Source: Corynebacterium fournieri (GTDB lineage: Bacteria; Actinomycetota; Actinomycetes; Mycobacteriales; Mycobacteriaceae). From it: DNA of 64,000 bases. Both the position numbers and the translations under genes were made by a program. Where the stretch lies: positions 1-64,000 of the forward strand of contig NZ_CP047210.1 of assembly GCF_030408775.1 (NCBI RefSeq), written 5' to 3'. The notes beneath the pieces are model-generated. The model did not search any database. It saw only the letters and a program-made list of their open reading frames with translations, and was not told where the DNA came from. This document shows positions 30,305 through 38,610 of the stretch, piece by piece; the stretch's first letter is position 1, and every line of letters starts with the position of its first letter.

Positions 30305-30915
30305 AGCCCCTCCTCATTCACAGTGTTCACCATTACGGGAAGGTGCACCGCAACCCCGCGCAGATCATCCAGCAGCTTTGCGCGGATGTCCATCTTGCGC
30401 ACCTGGTCTACATCATCCACGATCAGCAGCTTCGCGTCCGGGCGCGAGATCAGCGCCAGCAAGATGCGCAGGCGGAAGCGGTCGGTCGGGCCGATGTCGC
30501 CGACCTGGGCCATCATGTCGATGTCTTCCAGCTGCAGCGGCTCCAACCACTTTTCCACGTTCTTGTGGGATTTGATCGCCTCGGCCTTGTGCGGGGTGAT
30601 GGCGAAGACGCCCTGCGACCACGCAATCTGCTCCCGCACTACGTCGCGGATGCGCACGAGGCGGTCGAGCCCGTCGATCTCCGTCACGCCCGCGAGCGCG
30701 ACCTGCTTGAAGCGCTTGCGCGTCGAGGCCTCCTCGCCGTCGAGGAGGATGGTTCCGGAGCGCGGGTTGAAACGCCCTGCCAGCGCGAGGCTGAGCAGGG
30801 TGGAATCGGACTCTCGCCGCGTGTTCAGCAGGGTCAGGCCCCGGCCGATGTCGAAGTTTTCCGGGGTGTCGCCTTTGCGTAGCACGAGGTCTTGGGTGCT
30901 GAGTATCGGGGTCAT
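30301..30915 (-). CDS. ABC ATPase-like protein with degenerate motifs
   Basis: The 204-residue protein aligns with ABC nucleotide-binding domains: GLTLLNTRRESDSTLLSLAL occupies the Walker A region, SGTILLDGEEAS follows as usual, IGPTDRFRLRILLALISRPD fills the signature-helix region and AKLLIVDDVDQV is Walker B. However, the Walker A GxxGxGK(S/T) is RRESDST with no Lys, the LSGGQ is lost and the catalytic Glu is Asp. ATP hydrolysis is doubtful. Coupling by 4 bases to the YhgE/Pip gene suggests it works as that protein's cytoplasmic partner. It may be a structural pseudo-ATPase. Confidence 0.75.
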   Translation of the reverse strand: MTPILSTQDLVLRKGDTPENFDIGRGLTLLNTRRESDSTLLSLALAGRFNPRSGTILLDGEEASTRKRFKQVALAGVTEIDGLDRLVRIRDVVREQIAWSQGVFAITPHKAEAIKSHKNVEKWLEPLQLEDIDMMAQVGDIGPTDRFRLRILLALISRPDAKLLIVDDVDQVRKMDIRAKLLDDLRGVAVHLPVMVNTVNEEGL

Positions 30916-30940
30916 GCGGTCCCTTAACCGTAGGGTGGAC

Positions 30941-30959
30941 TATCACTTAACTCGTGATA
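30941..30959. promoter_or_regulatory. Probable TetR operator
   Basis: TATCAC and GTGATA form an inverted repeat with a 7-base spacer in the 95-base gap between the divergent ATPase-like gene and the TetR gene. The position fits repression of both directions. Confidence 0.6.
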
Positions 30960-31010
30960 TGGTGCTACCCAAAATAGTCACTGTCAAACCCAAAAGGGGG
31001 CGGGGCACCA

Positions 31011-31565
31011 ATGCGCGCAGACGCACGCGCGAAGCGGGACCAGATCATCACCGCTGCGCTGGTTCAGATCGGCTCGCGGCCGAGCTCCGAGATCACGCTC
31101 GAGGGCATTGCAGCCGATGCGGGCGTGGGCATTGCCACCCTCTACCGTCACTTTCCCACCCGCGCCGCGCTCTACGACGCCTGCGCGATCGTCTTCCTCG
31201 ACCGCATCGAGACACTCCTCGACGCCACACTCGACGGCTTCGAGGAGGACCCCGTCGCACGCTTCGAGTCCTTCGTGTGGACGCTGGTGGAATCCGGCGT
31301 GGGCATCCTCGCCGCCGCCCTCGCCGCCGACAGCTCCACCGGCGGGGTAGTGGAGCGCCGCGACGCGTTCATGGACAAGGTGCAGTTGCTTATCGACGCC
31401 GCAGCCCCCCACGGCATCATCGCCCCAGGCCAGTCGCCCATGCAGCTGGCCACCGAGCTCATCGTGGCCACCCGCCCGCTAGCCGCCCCGCTCGCCGGGA
31501 TTCTGCCCGACGTGCGCGACCGGTTGGTGCGCCACCTCATGGTGGGGTGGCGCACCACCGCCTAG
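31011..31565 (+). CDS. TetR-family transcriptional regulator
   Basis: The 184-residue protein has the TetR helix-turn-helix near the N-terminus: ITLEGIAADAGVGIATLYRHFPTR (about 29-52), followed by an all-helical ligand domain. It is divergent from the ABC-like/YhgE pair and the palindrome at 30941-30959 lies between them, so it most likely represses that export system and itself in response to an unknown ligand. The stop codon overlaps the stop of the convergent gene at 31562. Confidence 0.9.
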   Translation: MRADARAKRDQIITAALVQIGSRPSSEITLEGIAADAGVGIATLYRHFPTRAALYDACAIVFLDRIETLLDATLDGFEEDPVARFESFVWTLVESGVGILAAALAADSSTGGVVERRDAFMDKVQLLIDAAAPHGIIAPGQSPMQLATELIVATRPLAAPLAGILPDVRDRLVRHLMVGWRTTA

Positions 31566-32323
31566 TCGCGCAGCTCGTGGCGGCCGAAGTCCGCGCCGCC
31601 GTCCTCGTTGTGCTGGCGCTTAGCGTCCGCCTCCACGTCCTCGTGGGCCTCGGTGGCCTTGCGCTGGTTGTCCGCCAGCGTGTCCAGGGTGGTCAGGCCC
31701 TCGCCGCCAAGGTCCGTGTCAAGGTCCGTGCCGTTGTCGTAGTCGGTGCTGGTGCCGGAGGTGGACACGATGCGGGAGGTGCCGCCCTTCAGGTCGTCCT
31801 CCGTGCGGGTGGAGTAGACCACGGTGGTGCTTCCCTGGCCGTCCGTCTCCGTGCGGGTCGGCGCCGGGCGGTAGGCCTTCACCGGCTCGTCGTCGCCGGC
31901 GAGCTTGTCTTTGAGGAAGAACTCCCAGGCAGCCCACGCGCAACCAGCGAGTGCGGCAGTGCCCAGCGTCGTGCCGACGACCTTGCCAACGCCGCCCTTC
32001 TTCTTCTTGTCCTTGGACGCCTTCTGCAGCAGCTCCTGGCGCTCCTTGCGGCTCGGGGCGGCAGCGGTGAAGGCGGCGCGGCGGCGGTCCAGGCGGTCGT
32101 GCGCGTCGCGGGTGATCTCGCCGGCCTGAGCGCGGGCGGCGCCGTAGAGCTCCTGCAGCTCATCGATGTCCAGCTTGTCGTGGAGATCGTCCAGGTTGCC
32201 CTCCTTGAGGTTTTCCAGGAGGGAGTCGTAGATGTTGCGCTCGCGCTTGTCGTTATGCTCGCGCAGGTACTTCAGCGCCTGGTTGGCGCCAGCGGCGACG
32301 AGGCCGAAGTTCTTCAGGTTCAT
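31562..32323 (-). CDS. Hypothetical membrane protein with coiled-coil N-terminus
   Basis: I do not recognise this 253-residue protein. The first ~110 residues are highly charged and helical (for example NDKRERNIYDSLLENLKEGN), then a Lys-rich patch (DKKKKGGVGK) precedes a single membrane helix (about 122-140, TTLGTAALAGCAWAAWEFFL). The C-terminal ~110 residues are Thr/Asp/Gly-rich and probably disordered. Positive charges before the helix predict the N-terminus inside the cell. It stands alone, convergent with the TetR gene (stops overlap in CTAG). The start MNLKNFGLV is chosen because GGAGCACCC lies before it and the upstream frame is not protein-like. Confidence 0.6.
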   Translation of the reverse strand: MNLKNFGLVAAGANQALKYLREHNDKRERNIYDSLLENLKEGNLDDLHDKLDIDELQELYGAARAQAGEITRDAHDRLDRRRAAFTAAAPSRKERQELLQKASKDKKKKGGVGKVVGTTLGTAALAGCAWAAWEFFLKDKLAGDDEPVKAYRPAPTRTETDGQGSTTVVYSTRTEDDLKGGTSRIVSTSGTSTDYDNGTDLDTDLGGEGLTTLDTLADNQRKATEAHEDVEADAKRQHNEDGGADFGRHELRD

Positions 32324-32548
32324 GGGTGCTCCTTGGAATGCGTTATGGGTGGTTGCGCGGCCCAGGGTAGCGAAATCCGGCGGGGCGACGGGCGGGCGCC
32401 AGTTGTGTACCAAGCGTTACGCAAAAATGAACCAAGCTGTTCACTTTGCGCGATTAACATTCACGCCGAAAAAGCCGTTGAGCAGGCCGAACACGGCCGA
32501 AATTCGCTAGGTCATTGTGACGCTTGAACGGCCTTTATAAGTTTCAAG

Positions 32549-32568
32549 GCACCGTTTAACCACGGTGC
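32549..32568. promoter_or_regulatory. Inverted repeat upstream of metF
   Basis: GCACCGT and ACGGTGC form a perfect 7-bp inverted repeat around TTAACC, 40 bases before metF. It could be an operator or a small hairpin in the leader; I see no match to a riboswitch in 32324-32607. Confidence 0.4.
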
Positions 32569-32607
32569 AACCTGAACACATCCACCACGCCGAGAAAGGA
32601 TCCCGAC

Positions 32608-33549
32608 ATGTTCGAAGCCTCTCCTTCGACCAGGGTTTCCGCCTCGGCACCGCTGGACCGCGAGGGCACGCCCCTGATCCGCCGCCCCCGCCCGAAACGC
32701 CAGCGCACCGCGTTGAGCTTCGAGATCATCCCGCCGCGTCCGACGGACGATCCGGCGAAGATCGACAGGCTCATCGCGGGCTTGGCGGCGTACAACCCGG
32801 ACTACGTCTCCGTGACCAGCTCCCGGCGCAGCGAGTGGCTTGAAGGCACCGCCGGCCTGATCTCCCGCATTGCGGAGACCACCGACCTGCGCCCGATCGC
32901 GCACTTGGCCTGCACCGCGGGCACGCGCGAAGAGATGGCCGAGTGGGTGCGGGTGCTTATCGACGCCGGCGTGCGCGGATTCCTCGCCCTCCGCGGCGAC
33001 TTGCCCGACACCGGCCTGCCGGCGGACCACCTCCAATACGCCACGGACCTGCTCAACCTGATCCAGGACGTGCAGGAGGAAGAGGCGTTCCACCTCGCCG
33101 CCGGCAAGCTGGCCCTGTCCGTGGCCTGCTACCCGAAGGGGCACGCGGAATCGCGCAACTTGGACCACGACCTGGACGTGCTGTTGACCAAGCAGCGCCT
33201 GGGCGCGGACTTCGCCATCACCCAGCTCTTCTTCGAGGCCCAGGACTTCCTGGACTTCGTGGAGGTGGCGCGGTTGGCGGGCGTGCGCATCCCGCTCATC
33301 CCCGGGATCATGCCCATGACCTCGCTCAAGCGCGTGCGGCGCATGGGGGAGTTGTCGGGGCTGGAGGTGCCGTTAGGCGTCGAGAAGCAATTGCTCGAAG
33401 CCGACGACGAGTACGAGGCCGGCATGCAGCTCACCGCCAACCTGGCGCGCGAGATCTTGGACGCCGGCGCGGGCGGACTTCACGTCTACACACACAACAA
33501 CCTGGACGTCACGCGGGACTTCCTGGACCGCATCGGAATAGACGAATAG
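32608..33549 (+). CDS. metF: Methylenetetrahydrofolate reductase
   Basis: MetF reduces 5,10-methylene-THF to 5-methyl-THF, the methyl donor for methionine synthesis, using FAD and NAD(P)H. The 313-residue TIM-barrel protein has the opening motif ALSFEIIPPRPTDDPAKIDRL (about 32-52), the folate-binding region LACTAGTREEM, the FLALRGDLPDTG loop (about 128-140), and LGADFAITQLFFEAQDFLDF (about 198-217). A ribosome site GAAAGGA precedes the ATG. metE starts 13 bases after the stop, so the pair supplies and uses methyl-THF within one operon. Confidence 0.93.
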   Translation: MFEASPSTRVSASAPLDREGTPLIRRPRPKRQRTALSFEIIPPRPTDDPAKIDRLIAGLAAYNPDYVSVTSSRRSEWLEGTAGLISRIAETTDLRPIAHLACTAGTREEMAEWVRVLIDAGVRGFLALRGDLPDTGLPADHLQYATDLLNLIQDVQEEEAFHLAAGKLALSVACYPKGHAESRNLDHDLDVLLTKQRLGADFAITQLFFEAQDFLDFVEVARLAGVRIPLIPGIMPMTSLKRVRRMGELSGLEVPLGVEKQLLEADDEYEAGMQLTANLAREILDAGAGGLHVYTHNNLDVTRDFLDRIGIDE

Positions 33550-33562
33550 ATAGAGGACAACA

Positions 33563-35812
33563 ATGACCACCTTCCCCAAAGCCACCATCGAGGGCTACCC
33601 CCGCATCGGCGCCAACCGCGAGCTCAAGCGCGCGCTGGAAAGTTACTGGGCGGGCCGCATCGACGCTGAGACGTTCCGCTCCACCGCCCGCGCCCTGCGC
33701 GTGAGCAACTACAACCACCTGCGCGACCTGGGCCTGACCGAGGACTACGCCATCCCCGCCGACGTGGCGCTCTACGACCAGGTGCTCGAGACCGCGCTGA
33801 CCGTCGGCCTCGTGCCGGGCGGCACCGACCTCGATGAGGAGTTCGCGCTCGCCCGCGGCAACGACACCCGCGTGCCGCTGGAGATGACCAAGTGGTTCGA
33901 CACCAACTACCACTACCTCGTGCCGGAGATCTCCGCAGGCCAGGACGTCACCCCGGCGCCGGAGCGCATCCTGCGCATCGTGGAGGAGGCCGCGGAGGCC
34001 GGCCACAAGGTCCGCCCGTTCCTGGTCGGCCCGGTCACACTGATCGCCCTGTCCAAGCCGGCGGAGTGGTCGCTGTTGCCGTCGCTGGTGGAGGCGTACG
34101 CCGAGGTCTTCGCCGCCCTGAAGAACGCGGGCGTGGAGTGGATCCAGATTGCAGAGCCCGCCGTGGTGGCCGACCTGTCCACCCCGGACGCCGAGATCGC
34201 CGGCCACCTGCGCGAGGCCTGGACCGAGCTGCTCGGCCGCGAGGACCGCCCGAACGTGTACCTGACCACCCCGTACGGCTCCGCCCGCGAGGCCCTGCCG
34301 GTGCTGGGCGAGCTCGGCGTGGAGGCGCTGCACGTGGACCTGTCGCCGTGGACCCTCCAGGCGGACGCGGACTACCCGCAGCGCGTGCGCGCGCAGATCC
34401 CGGAGCCCACCCACCTGGTCGCCGGACTCATCGACGGCCGCAACGTATGGACCGCCAACCTGCGCGAGCGCACCGAGGTCCTCGAATCCCTCGGCCGCCC
34501 GGCGTCGGTGTCCACCTCCACGTCCCTGCAGCACGTGCCGCACACCTTAAAGGCCGAGCGCAACATCCCGGTGGAGGTCGCGCCGTGGCTCGCCTTCGCC
34601 GACGAGAAGCTCGCCGAGATCCAGGCGCTCGTGGCCGGCTCCGACGAGGCCGTCGAGGCGTTCGCCCAGTCCGACCGCGCCGTGCGCACCCGCGCCGAAT
34701 CCACCACCATCCACAACTCCGCCGTGGTGGACCGCGTGGCCGCTCTGCCGGAGGGCCAGGTCAAGCGCGAGCCTGCCTTCGCGGAGCGCAACAAGGTCCA
34801 GCGCGAAGAGCTCGGCCTGCCCACCCTGCCGATCACCACCATCGGTTCCTTCCCGCAGACCGCGGAGATCCGCAAGGCGCGCGCCGACCACCGCGAGGGC
34901 ACCCTTACCGACGCCGACTACACCGAGGCGCTCAAGGCCGAGATCAAGCAGGTCATCGAGCTGCAAGAGGAGATCGGCCTGGACGTGCTGGTCCACGGCG
35001 AGGCCGAGCGCAACGACATGGTGCAGTACTTCGCCGAGCTTCTCGACGGCTTCGTGGTCACCGAGAACGGTTGGGTCCAGTCGTACGGTTCCCGCTGCAC
35101 CCGTCCGCCGATCGTGGTCGGCGACGTCTCCCGCCCGGAGACGATGTCCGTGGAGTGGTCGGCCTACGCGCAGTCGCTTTCCGACAAGCCGGTCAAGGGC
35201 ATGCTCACCGGCCCGGTGACCATCCTGGCCTGGTCCTTCAAGCGCGACGACGTGCCCCTGAGCGTCTCCGCCGACCAGATCGGTGTGGCGCTGGCAGACG
35301 AGGTGCGCGACCTGGAGGCCGCCGGCATCAAGGTCATCCAAATCGACGAGCCAGCCCTGCGCGAGCTGCTCCCGCTGCGCGCCGACGACCGCGCCGCCTA
35401 CCTGGACTGGGCCGTGCGCGCCTTCCGTCTGGTTGCCTTGAACGCGAAGCCGTCCACCCAGATCCACACCCACCTGTGCTACTCCGAGTTCGGCCAGATC
35501 ATCGACGCGGTGGCCGGCCTGGACGCGGACGTCACCTCCATCGAGGCCGCACGTTCCAAGATGGAGCTGCTGGAGGACATCGACGATACCTTCCACTCCG
35601 AGATCGGCCCCGGCGTGTGGGACATCCACTCCCCGCGCGTGCCGTCGACGGAGGAGATCGCCGGCCTGCTGCGCGCTGCCCTGGAGCACGTGCCCACCGA
35701 GCGCCTCTGGGTCAACCCGGACTGTGGTCTGAAGACCCGCGGGTACGCTGAGGTCGAGCCGTCGCTGCGCAACCTGGTTGCCGCGCGTGATGAGGTGGTT
35801 GGCGGGCTGTAG
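33563..35812 (+). CDS. metE: Cobalamin-independent methionine synthase
   Basis: MetE transfers the methyl group from 5-methyl-THF-triglutamate to homocysteine without vitamin B12. The 749-residue length is typical of the two-barrel enzyme. The C-terminal barrel shows the zinc ligands in THLCYSEF (His637, Cys639) and NPDCGLKTRGY (Cys721), with the intervening Glu region ADVTSIEAARS. The N-terminus GYPRIGANRELKRALESYWAG is the family hallmark. It is the second gene of the metF-metE operon with the ribosome site AGAGGAC 6 bases before the ATG. Confidence 0.97.
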   Translation: MTTFPKATIEGYPRIGANRELKRALESYWAGRIDAETFRSTARALRVSNYNHLRDLGLTEDYAIPADVALYDQVLETALTVGLVPGGTDLDEEFALARGNDTRVPLEMTKWFDTNYHYLVPEISAGQDVTPAPERILRIVEEAAEAGHKVRPFLVGPVTLIALSKPAEWSLLPSLVEAYAEVFAALKNAGVEWIQIAEPAVVADLSTPDAEIAGHLREAWTELLGREDRPNVYLTTPYGSAREALPVLGELGVEALHVDLSPWTLQADADYPQRVRAQIPEPTHLVAGLIDGRNVWTANLRERTEVLESLGRPASVSTSTSLQHVPHTLKAERNIPVEVAPWLAFADEKLAEIQALVAGSDEAVEAFAQSDRAVRTRAESTTIHNSAVVDRVAALPEGQVKREPAFAERNKVQREELGLPTLPITTIGSFPQTAEIRKARADHREGTLTDADYTEALKAEIKQVIELQEEIGLDVLVHGEAERNDMVQYFAELLDGFVVTENGWVQSYGSRCTRPPIVVGDVSRPETMSVEWSAYAQSLSDKPVKGMLTGPVTILAWSFKRDDVPLSVSADQIGVALADEVRDLEAAGIKVIQIDEPALRELLPLRADDRAAYLDWAVRAFRLVALNAKPSTQIHTHLCYSEFGQIIDAVAGLDADVTSIEAARSKMELLEDIDDTFHSEIGPGVWDIHSPRVPSTEEIAGLLRAALEHVPTERLWVNPDCGLKTRGYAEVEPSLRNLVAARDEVVGGL

Positions 35813-35829
35813 GTCGCGTCGCGCGCCCC

Positions 35830-35859
35830 CCTCCGCGCTGCGTCCCTCCGCGCTGCGTC
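35830..35859. repeat. Tandem 15-bp repeat after metE
   Basis: CCTCCGCGCTGCGTC occurs twice in tandem directly after the metE stop and before the first palindrome of the next element. Confidence 0.6.
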
Positions 35860-35867
35860 CCGTTGAA

Positions 35868-35937
35868 GTTTCCAGGGAACTAGTCGTAGCGAATCGCCTG
35901 AAATGCGTGATTCGCTGGGTTTAGTTCGCTGGTTTCT
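35868..35937. repeat. Flanking palindrome 1 of the DUF559-like gene
   Basis: Two 25-base arms (35872-35896 and 35908-35932) pair at 19 of 25 positions across an 11-base loop. The sequence and the 25-11-25 geometry match the palindrome at 36977-37053. It lies just beyond the stop of the minus-strand gene. Confidence 0.7.
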
Positions 35938-35959
35938 TTCGTTTCAAGGGGGGCGCGTT

Positions 35960-36910
35960 CTACCGGAATCGGGGTGGGCGTTGCCGGGTCGCGGGGGTTT
36001 TGGGCGCGCCGCGCTTGTCTGCTCGTGCTTTCGCGTCACGTATCCGGCGGACGCACTCTTCCGGATCCCGGCGTATCTCCAGTGTGAAAAACCGGATGAC
36101 CTCGTATCCCTGCTCACGAATCCAAGTTTCACGCCTGAGTTGAGAGAGGACAGCGTCATGAGCCTTGTTCTCGAACTTATCCAGGCCATCGATCTCAATA
36201 ACGAGGGTTCCCCAGATCAGGTCGACACGAAAATCGGGTCCGATCCACAGTTGCATCTCCACCTCGATACCGTGTTCGTGGAGAATCACACGCAAGAGAG
36301 TTTCGTACGGTGACTCCGACCAGGGAGACGCAAGTTCGAGTGCCTGCCGTGCGTTCGCAATGCCGCGTTTTCCCTTGAGACGGGCAATTTTCGCTTGGAT
36401 GGTCTCCCATCGTTTCCGCTTCTCTTGGAGGGTGCCGTGGTGGAGAATATAGTCCATCGCGACCGCGCCCTGACGCACGCCGTGAAACCGCGCGATGTCG
36501 ATCGCCGTGCGCTCCGGACTTGTCACCTGGATTTTCCGGTCCGCACCGATGCAGTCGGTCCGGCGGACAAGGTAGACGTCCGAGTCGGGGATACGCATGT
36601 GGCGGTAAAGCAGACCGTCGGGCCAGTCTTTCGTGGATGGTGGCGTGCCGTGCGATTGTGCGAGCTCGATGACTTCTTTGCCGTCTGGGATGGTCCACAT
36701 GTCCAACAGGCGGGCGGCCGAGCGGCTCACCAACACCGAGCGATAGGCCGATGAAGCTGCTGCGTAGCAGCGTAAGTACTCACGCTCGTACGGCCGCAGC
36801 GCGTTCCAAGCATCGACGCGCACGAATCGATGCGATGAAACCCTCACGCATGCTTCCGCCTCGGCGACCGCCTGGCCGACGAGCAACTTTGTCAACTTTT
36901 CCCCAACCAT
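35960..36910 (-). CDS. DUF559/Vsr-like nuclease-fold protein in a palindrome-bounded cassette
   Basis: The 316-residue protein joins an N-terminal AbiEi-like part (AASSAYRSVLVSRSAARLLDM near residues 50-70, VTSPERTAIDIARFHGV near 130) to a C-terminal DUF559-type nuclease fold: DFRVDLIWGTLVIEIDGLDK (about 227-246) provides D and E-x-D active-site candidates, followed by RRETWIREQGYEVIRFFTLE (about 259-278), the GYxVxRF core. A Lys/Arg-rich tail follows. Function is unproven, perhaps defence or toxin-like. GC content is lower than in neighbouring genes, and matching palindromes flank it, which suggests transfer as a unit. The start at 36910 is the first that gives a family-like N-terminus; the frame runs open far upstream. 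Confidence 0.65.
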   Translation of the reverse strand: MVGEKLTKLLVGQAVAEAEACVRVSSHRFVRVDAWNALRPYEREYLRCYAAASSAYRSVLVSRSAARLLDMWTIPDGKEVIELAQSHGTPPSTKDWPDGLLYRHMRIPDSDVYLVRRTDCIGADRKIQVTSPERTAIDIARFHGVRQGAVAMDYILHHGTLQEKRKRWETIQAKIARLKGKRGIANARQALELASPWSESPYETLLRVILHEHGIEVEMQLWIGPDFRVDLIWGTLVIEIDGLDKFENKAHDAVLSQLRRETWIREQGYEVIRFFTLEIRRDPEECVRRIRDAKARADKRGAPKTPATRQRPPRFR

Positions 36911-36976
36911 ATGACCCCCCAGTCGATGATGTTGGATCAAAAGTATCTGCCGGGGAGCCGTTGCACAAGAGCAACG

Positions 36977-37053
36977 AGTTTCCAGCGAACCAGTCCCAGC
37001 GAATCGGCAACTTTCAGCGATTCGCTGGGACCAATTCGCTGGGTTTGCAGCAA
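36977..37053. repeat. Flanking palindrome 2 of the DUF559-like gene
   Basis: Arms at 36982-37006 and 37018-37042 pair at 22 of 25 positions across an 11-base loop. CAGCGAA is repeated within each arm. It lies between the gene start and the ppiA promoter. Confidence 0.75.
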
Positions 37054-37104
37054 GAGGCGAGAACAGACCGCCAACCAAACAGAACCCACCCGGGCGAACC
37101 CGCG

Positions 37105-37110
37105 TACCCT
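37105..37110 (+). promoter_or_regulatory. -10 element for leaderless ppiA
   Basis: TACCCT, 7 bases (GGTTGCC), then the ATG at 37118. The same hexamer and spacing recur before the rhomboid gene. Confidence 0.5.
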
Positions 37111-37117
37111 GGTTGCC

Positions 37118-37639
37118 ATGACTCAAAAGACGCAGACCATGACCCTGCACACCAACCACGGCGACATCGTGATCGACCTGTTTGGCAACCACGCGCCGAA
37201 GACCGTCGAGGTCATCACCGGCCTGGCCAAGGGCACCCAGGACTACTCCACCAAGAACGCTTCCGGCACCACGGAGGGCCCGTTCTACGACGGTGCGATT
37301 TTCCACCGCATCATCCCCAACTTCATGATCCAGGGCGGCGACCCGACCGGCACCGGCACCGGCGGCCCGGGTTTCCAGTTCGCCGACGAGTTCCACCCGG
37401 AGCTGCAGTTCGACCGCCCCTACCTGCTGGCTATGGCGAACGCGGGCCCGGGCACGAACGGTTCCCAGTTCTTCATCACCGTGGAGCCGACCCCGTGGCT
37501 GAACAACCGCCACACCATCTTCGGTGAGGTCACCGATGAGGCTTCCAAGAAGGTCGTCGACGAGATCGCCGTTGTGGAGACCGGCCGTATGGACCGCCCG
37601 GTCGAGGACGTCGTGATCGAGTCCGTCGAGATCGCCTAA
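37118..37639 (+). CDS. ppiA: Peptidyl-prolyl cis-trans isomerase (cyclophilin)
   Basis: Cyclophilins speed up proline isomerisation during protein folding. The 173-residue protein has all the family core: GAIFHRIIPNFMIQGGDPTG (about 61-80, with the catalytic Arg in FHR), GPGFQFADEFHPEL, LLAMANAGPGTNGSQFFIT (about 107-125) and LNNRHTIFGEV (about 132-142). No signal peptide is seen, so it is the cytoplasmic PpiA type that lies near gyrA and the pkn operon in mycobacteria and corynebacteria. The start MTQKTQ fits the leaderless promoter; the upstream frame would cross the palindrome. Confidence 0.95.
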   Translation: MTQKTQTMTLHTNHGDIVIDLFGNHAPKTVEVITGLAKGTQDYSTKNASGTTEGPFYDGAIFHRIIPNFMIQGGDPTGTGTGGPGFQFADEFHPELQFDRPYLLAMANAGPGTNGSQFFITVEPTPWLNNRHTIFGEVTDEASKKVVDEIAVVETGRMDRPVEDVVIESVEIA

Positions 37640-37647
37640 GCCCCACC

Positions 37648-37680
37648 GTTGCGCCCCCGCCACTGTGCGGGGGCTTTTTC
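37648..37680 (+). terminator. Terminator between ppiA and rhomboid gene
   Basis: GCCCCCGC and GCGGGGGC pair around CACTGT, followed by TTTTT. Confidence 0.8.
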
Positions 37681-37681
37681 G

Positions 37682-37687
37682 TACCCT
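37682..37687 (+). promoter_or_regulatory. -10 element for leaderless rhomboid gene
   Basis: TACCCT lies 7 bases (GAGCCTC) before the ATG at 37695. Confidence 0.5.
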
Positions 37688-37694
37688 GAGCCTC

Positions 37695-38366
37695 ATGCCC
37701 TCTCTGCGCACACTGCCCCGCACTGCCCCCGCGACTACCGCCATCACGGTGATCTGCACGCTGGTGTTTTTCGCCGCGGCGATCCAGGCCCGATCGCTCA
37801 CGGACGTGGTGTGGGATTCCGCGGTGGGCGCGAACACGATCCTGTACGGCCCGGAGGTGTACGGCGCGGGTTACCTGCGCGCGCTGACTGCCGGGTTCAT
37901 GCACTTGGACATCACGCACTGGTTCCTGAACATGTTCATGCTGGTGCTGGTGGGCGCGGAGGTGGAGCGTTTCGTCGGTACCGGGCCGTTTGTGGTGGCG
38001 TGGGTGGCGGGGGTCCTTTGGGCGTCGGCAAGCGTGCTTGCGTTCAGCTTCACTGCGCCCACGGCGGGGGCGTCGGGGGCGCTCTACATGCTCATGGCCC
38101 TGCTCATCGCCATTGCTTGTCGACGTCGTACCGACCTGCGCGCACCCCTGACCTTGGTGGCGGTGAATGTGGCGTACACGCTGATCGCGCCGGGCGTGTC
38201 GCTGTGGGGCCACCTGGGAGGCCTGGTGGCGGGGGCGGTGATGGCGTGGCCGCTGACGTCGTCGAGCGTGCGCACTCGGTGGATTGCGGCGTCGGTTGCG
38301 GCGGTGGCGGCGTGCGCGGCCATTTGGGTGTTGACCCTTCCGTCCACACTCCCGGTGTACCTGTGA
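37695..38366 (+). CDS. Rhomboid-family intramembrane serine protease
   Basis: Rhomboids cut membrane-protein helices within the bilayer. The 223-residue protein has six hydrophobic segments, the Ser motif GASGALYM (Ser near residue 125) and the catalytic His in GHLGGLVAGA (about 173-182). The supporting HWFLNMFMLVLVGAEVE with the conserved Asn lies near residue 75. The gene follows ppiA as in many actinobacteria. Possible targets among the surface proteins in this window are unknown. The start is fixed by the leaderless promoter; an ATG 10 codons upstream overlaps the terminator. Confidence 0.92.
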   Translation: MPSLRTLPRTAPATTAITVICTLVFFAAAIQARSLTDVVWDSAVGANTILYGPEVYGAGYLRALTAGFMHLDITHWFLNMFMLVLVGAEVERFVGTGPFVVAWVAGVLWASASVLAFSFTAPTAGASGALYMLMALLIAIACRRRTDLRAPLTLVAVNVAYTLIAPGVSLWGHLGGLVAGAVMAWPLTSSSVRTRWIAASVAAVAACAAIWVLTLPSTLPVYL

Positions 38367-38367
38367 G

Positions 38368-38539
38368 TTATCCACAGCAGTTATCCACACTGTGGAGAAC
38401 TACACGCGTGTGGTTAGTCGAACGGCACGCCGAAATGTTCGACCGACACGCCGGGGAAACCTGGGATTTTCGAACCAGGACCAGCACATTTCACTGCCCT
38501 GTGTAGTTTGTGCACAGAGTTATCCACAGGTGTGGATAG
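38368..38539. promoter_or_regulatory. DnaA-box cluster outside oriC
   Basis: Three perfect TTATCCACA boxes (38368-38376, 38381-38389, 38520-38528) and an inverted near-match TGTGGATAG (38531-38539) lie in the 244-base gap between the rhomboid and catalase genes. This is a higher density of perfect boxes than seen in the oriC gap itself. Confidence 0.75.
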
Positions 38540-38610
38540 AGTGGCGCGCGCGTGGAAATCGCTACGCTGGGCGGCGTATCTGTCATCGACAAACTTTCAA
38601 GGAGTAAGCA

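Noticed and set aside
32324-32607. SAM or cobalamin riboswitch upstream of metF-metE
   Set aside because: I could not trace the conserved stems of either class; only a short inverted repeat is visible.
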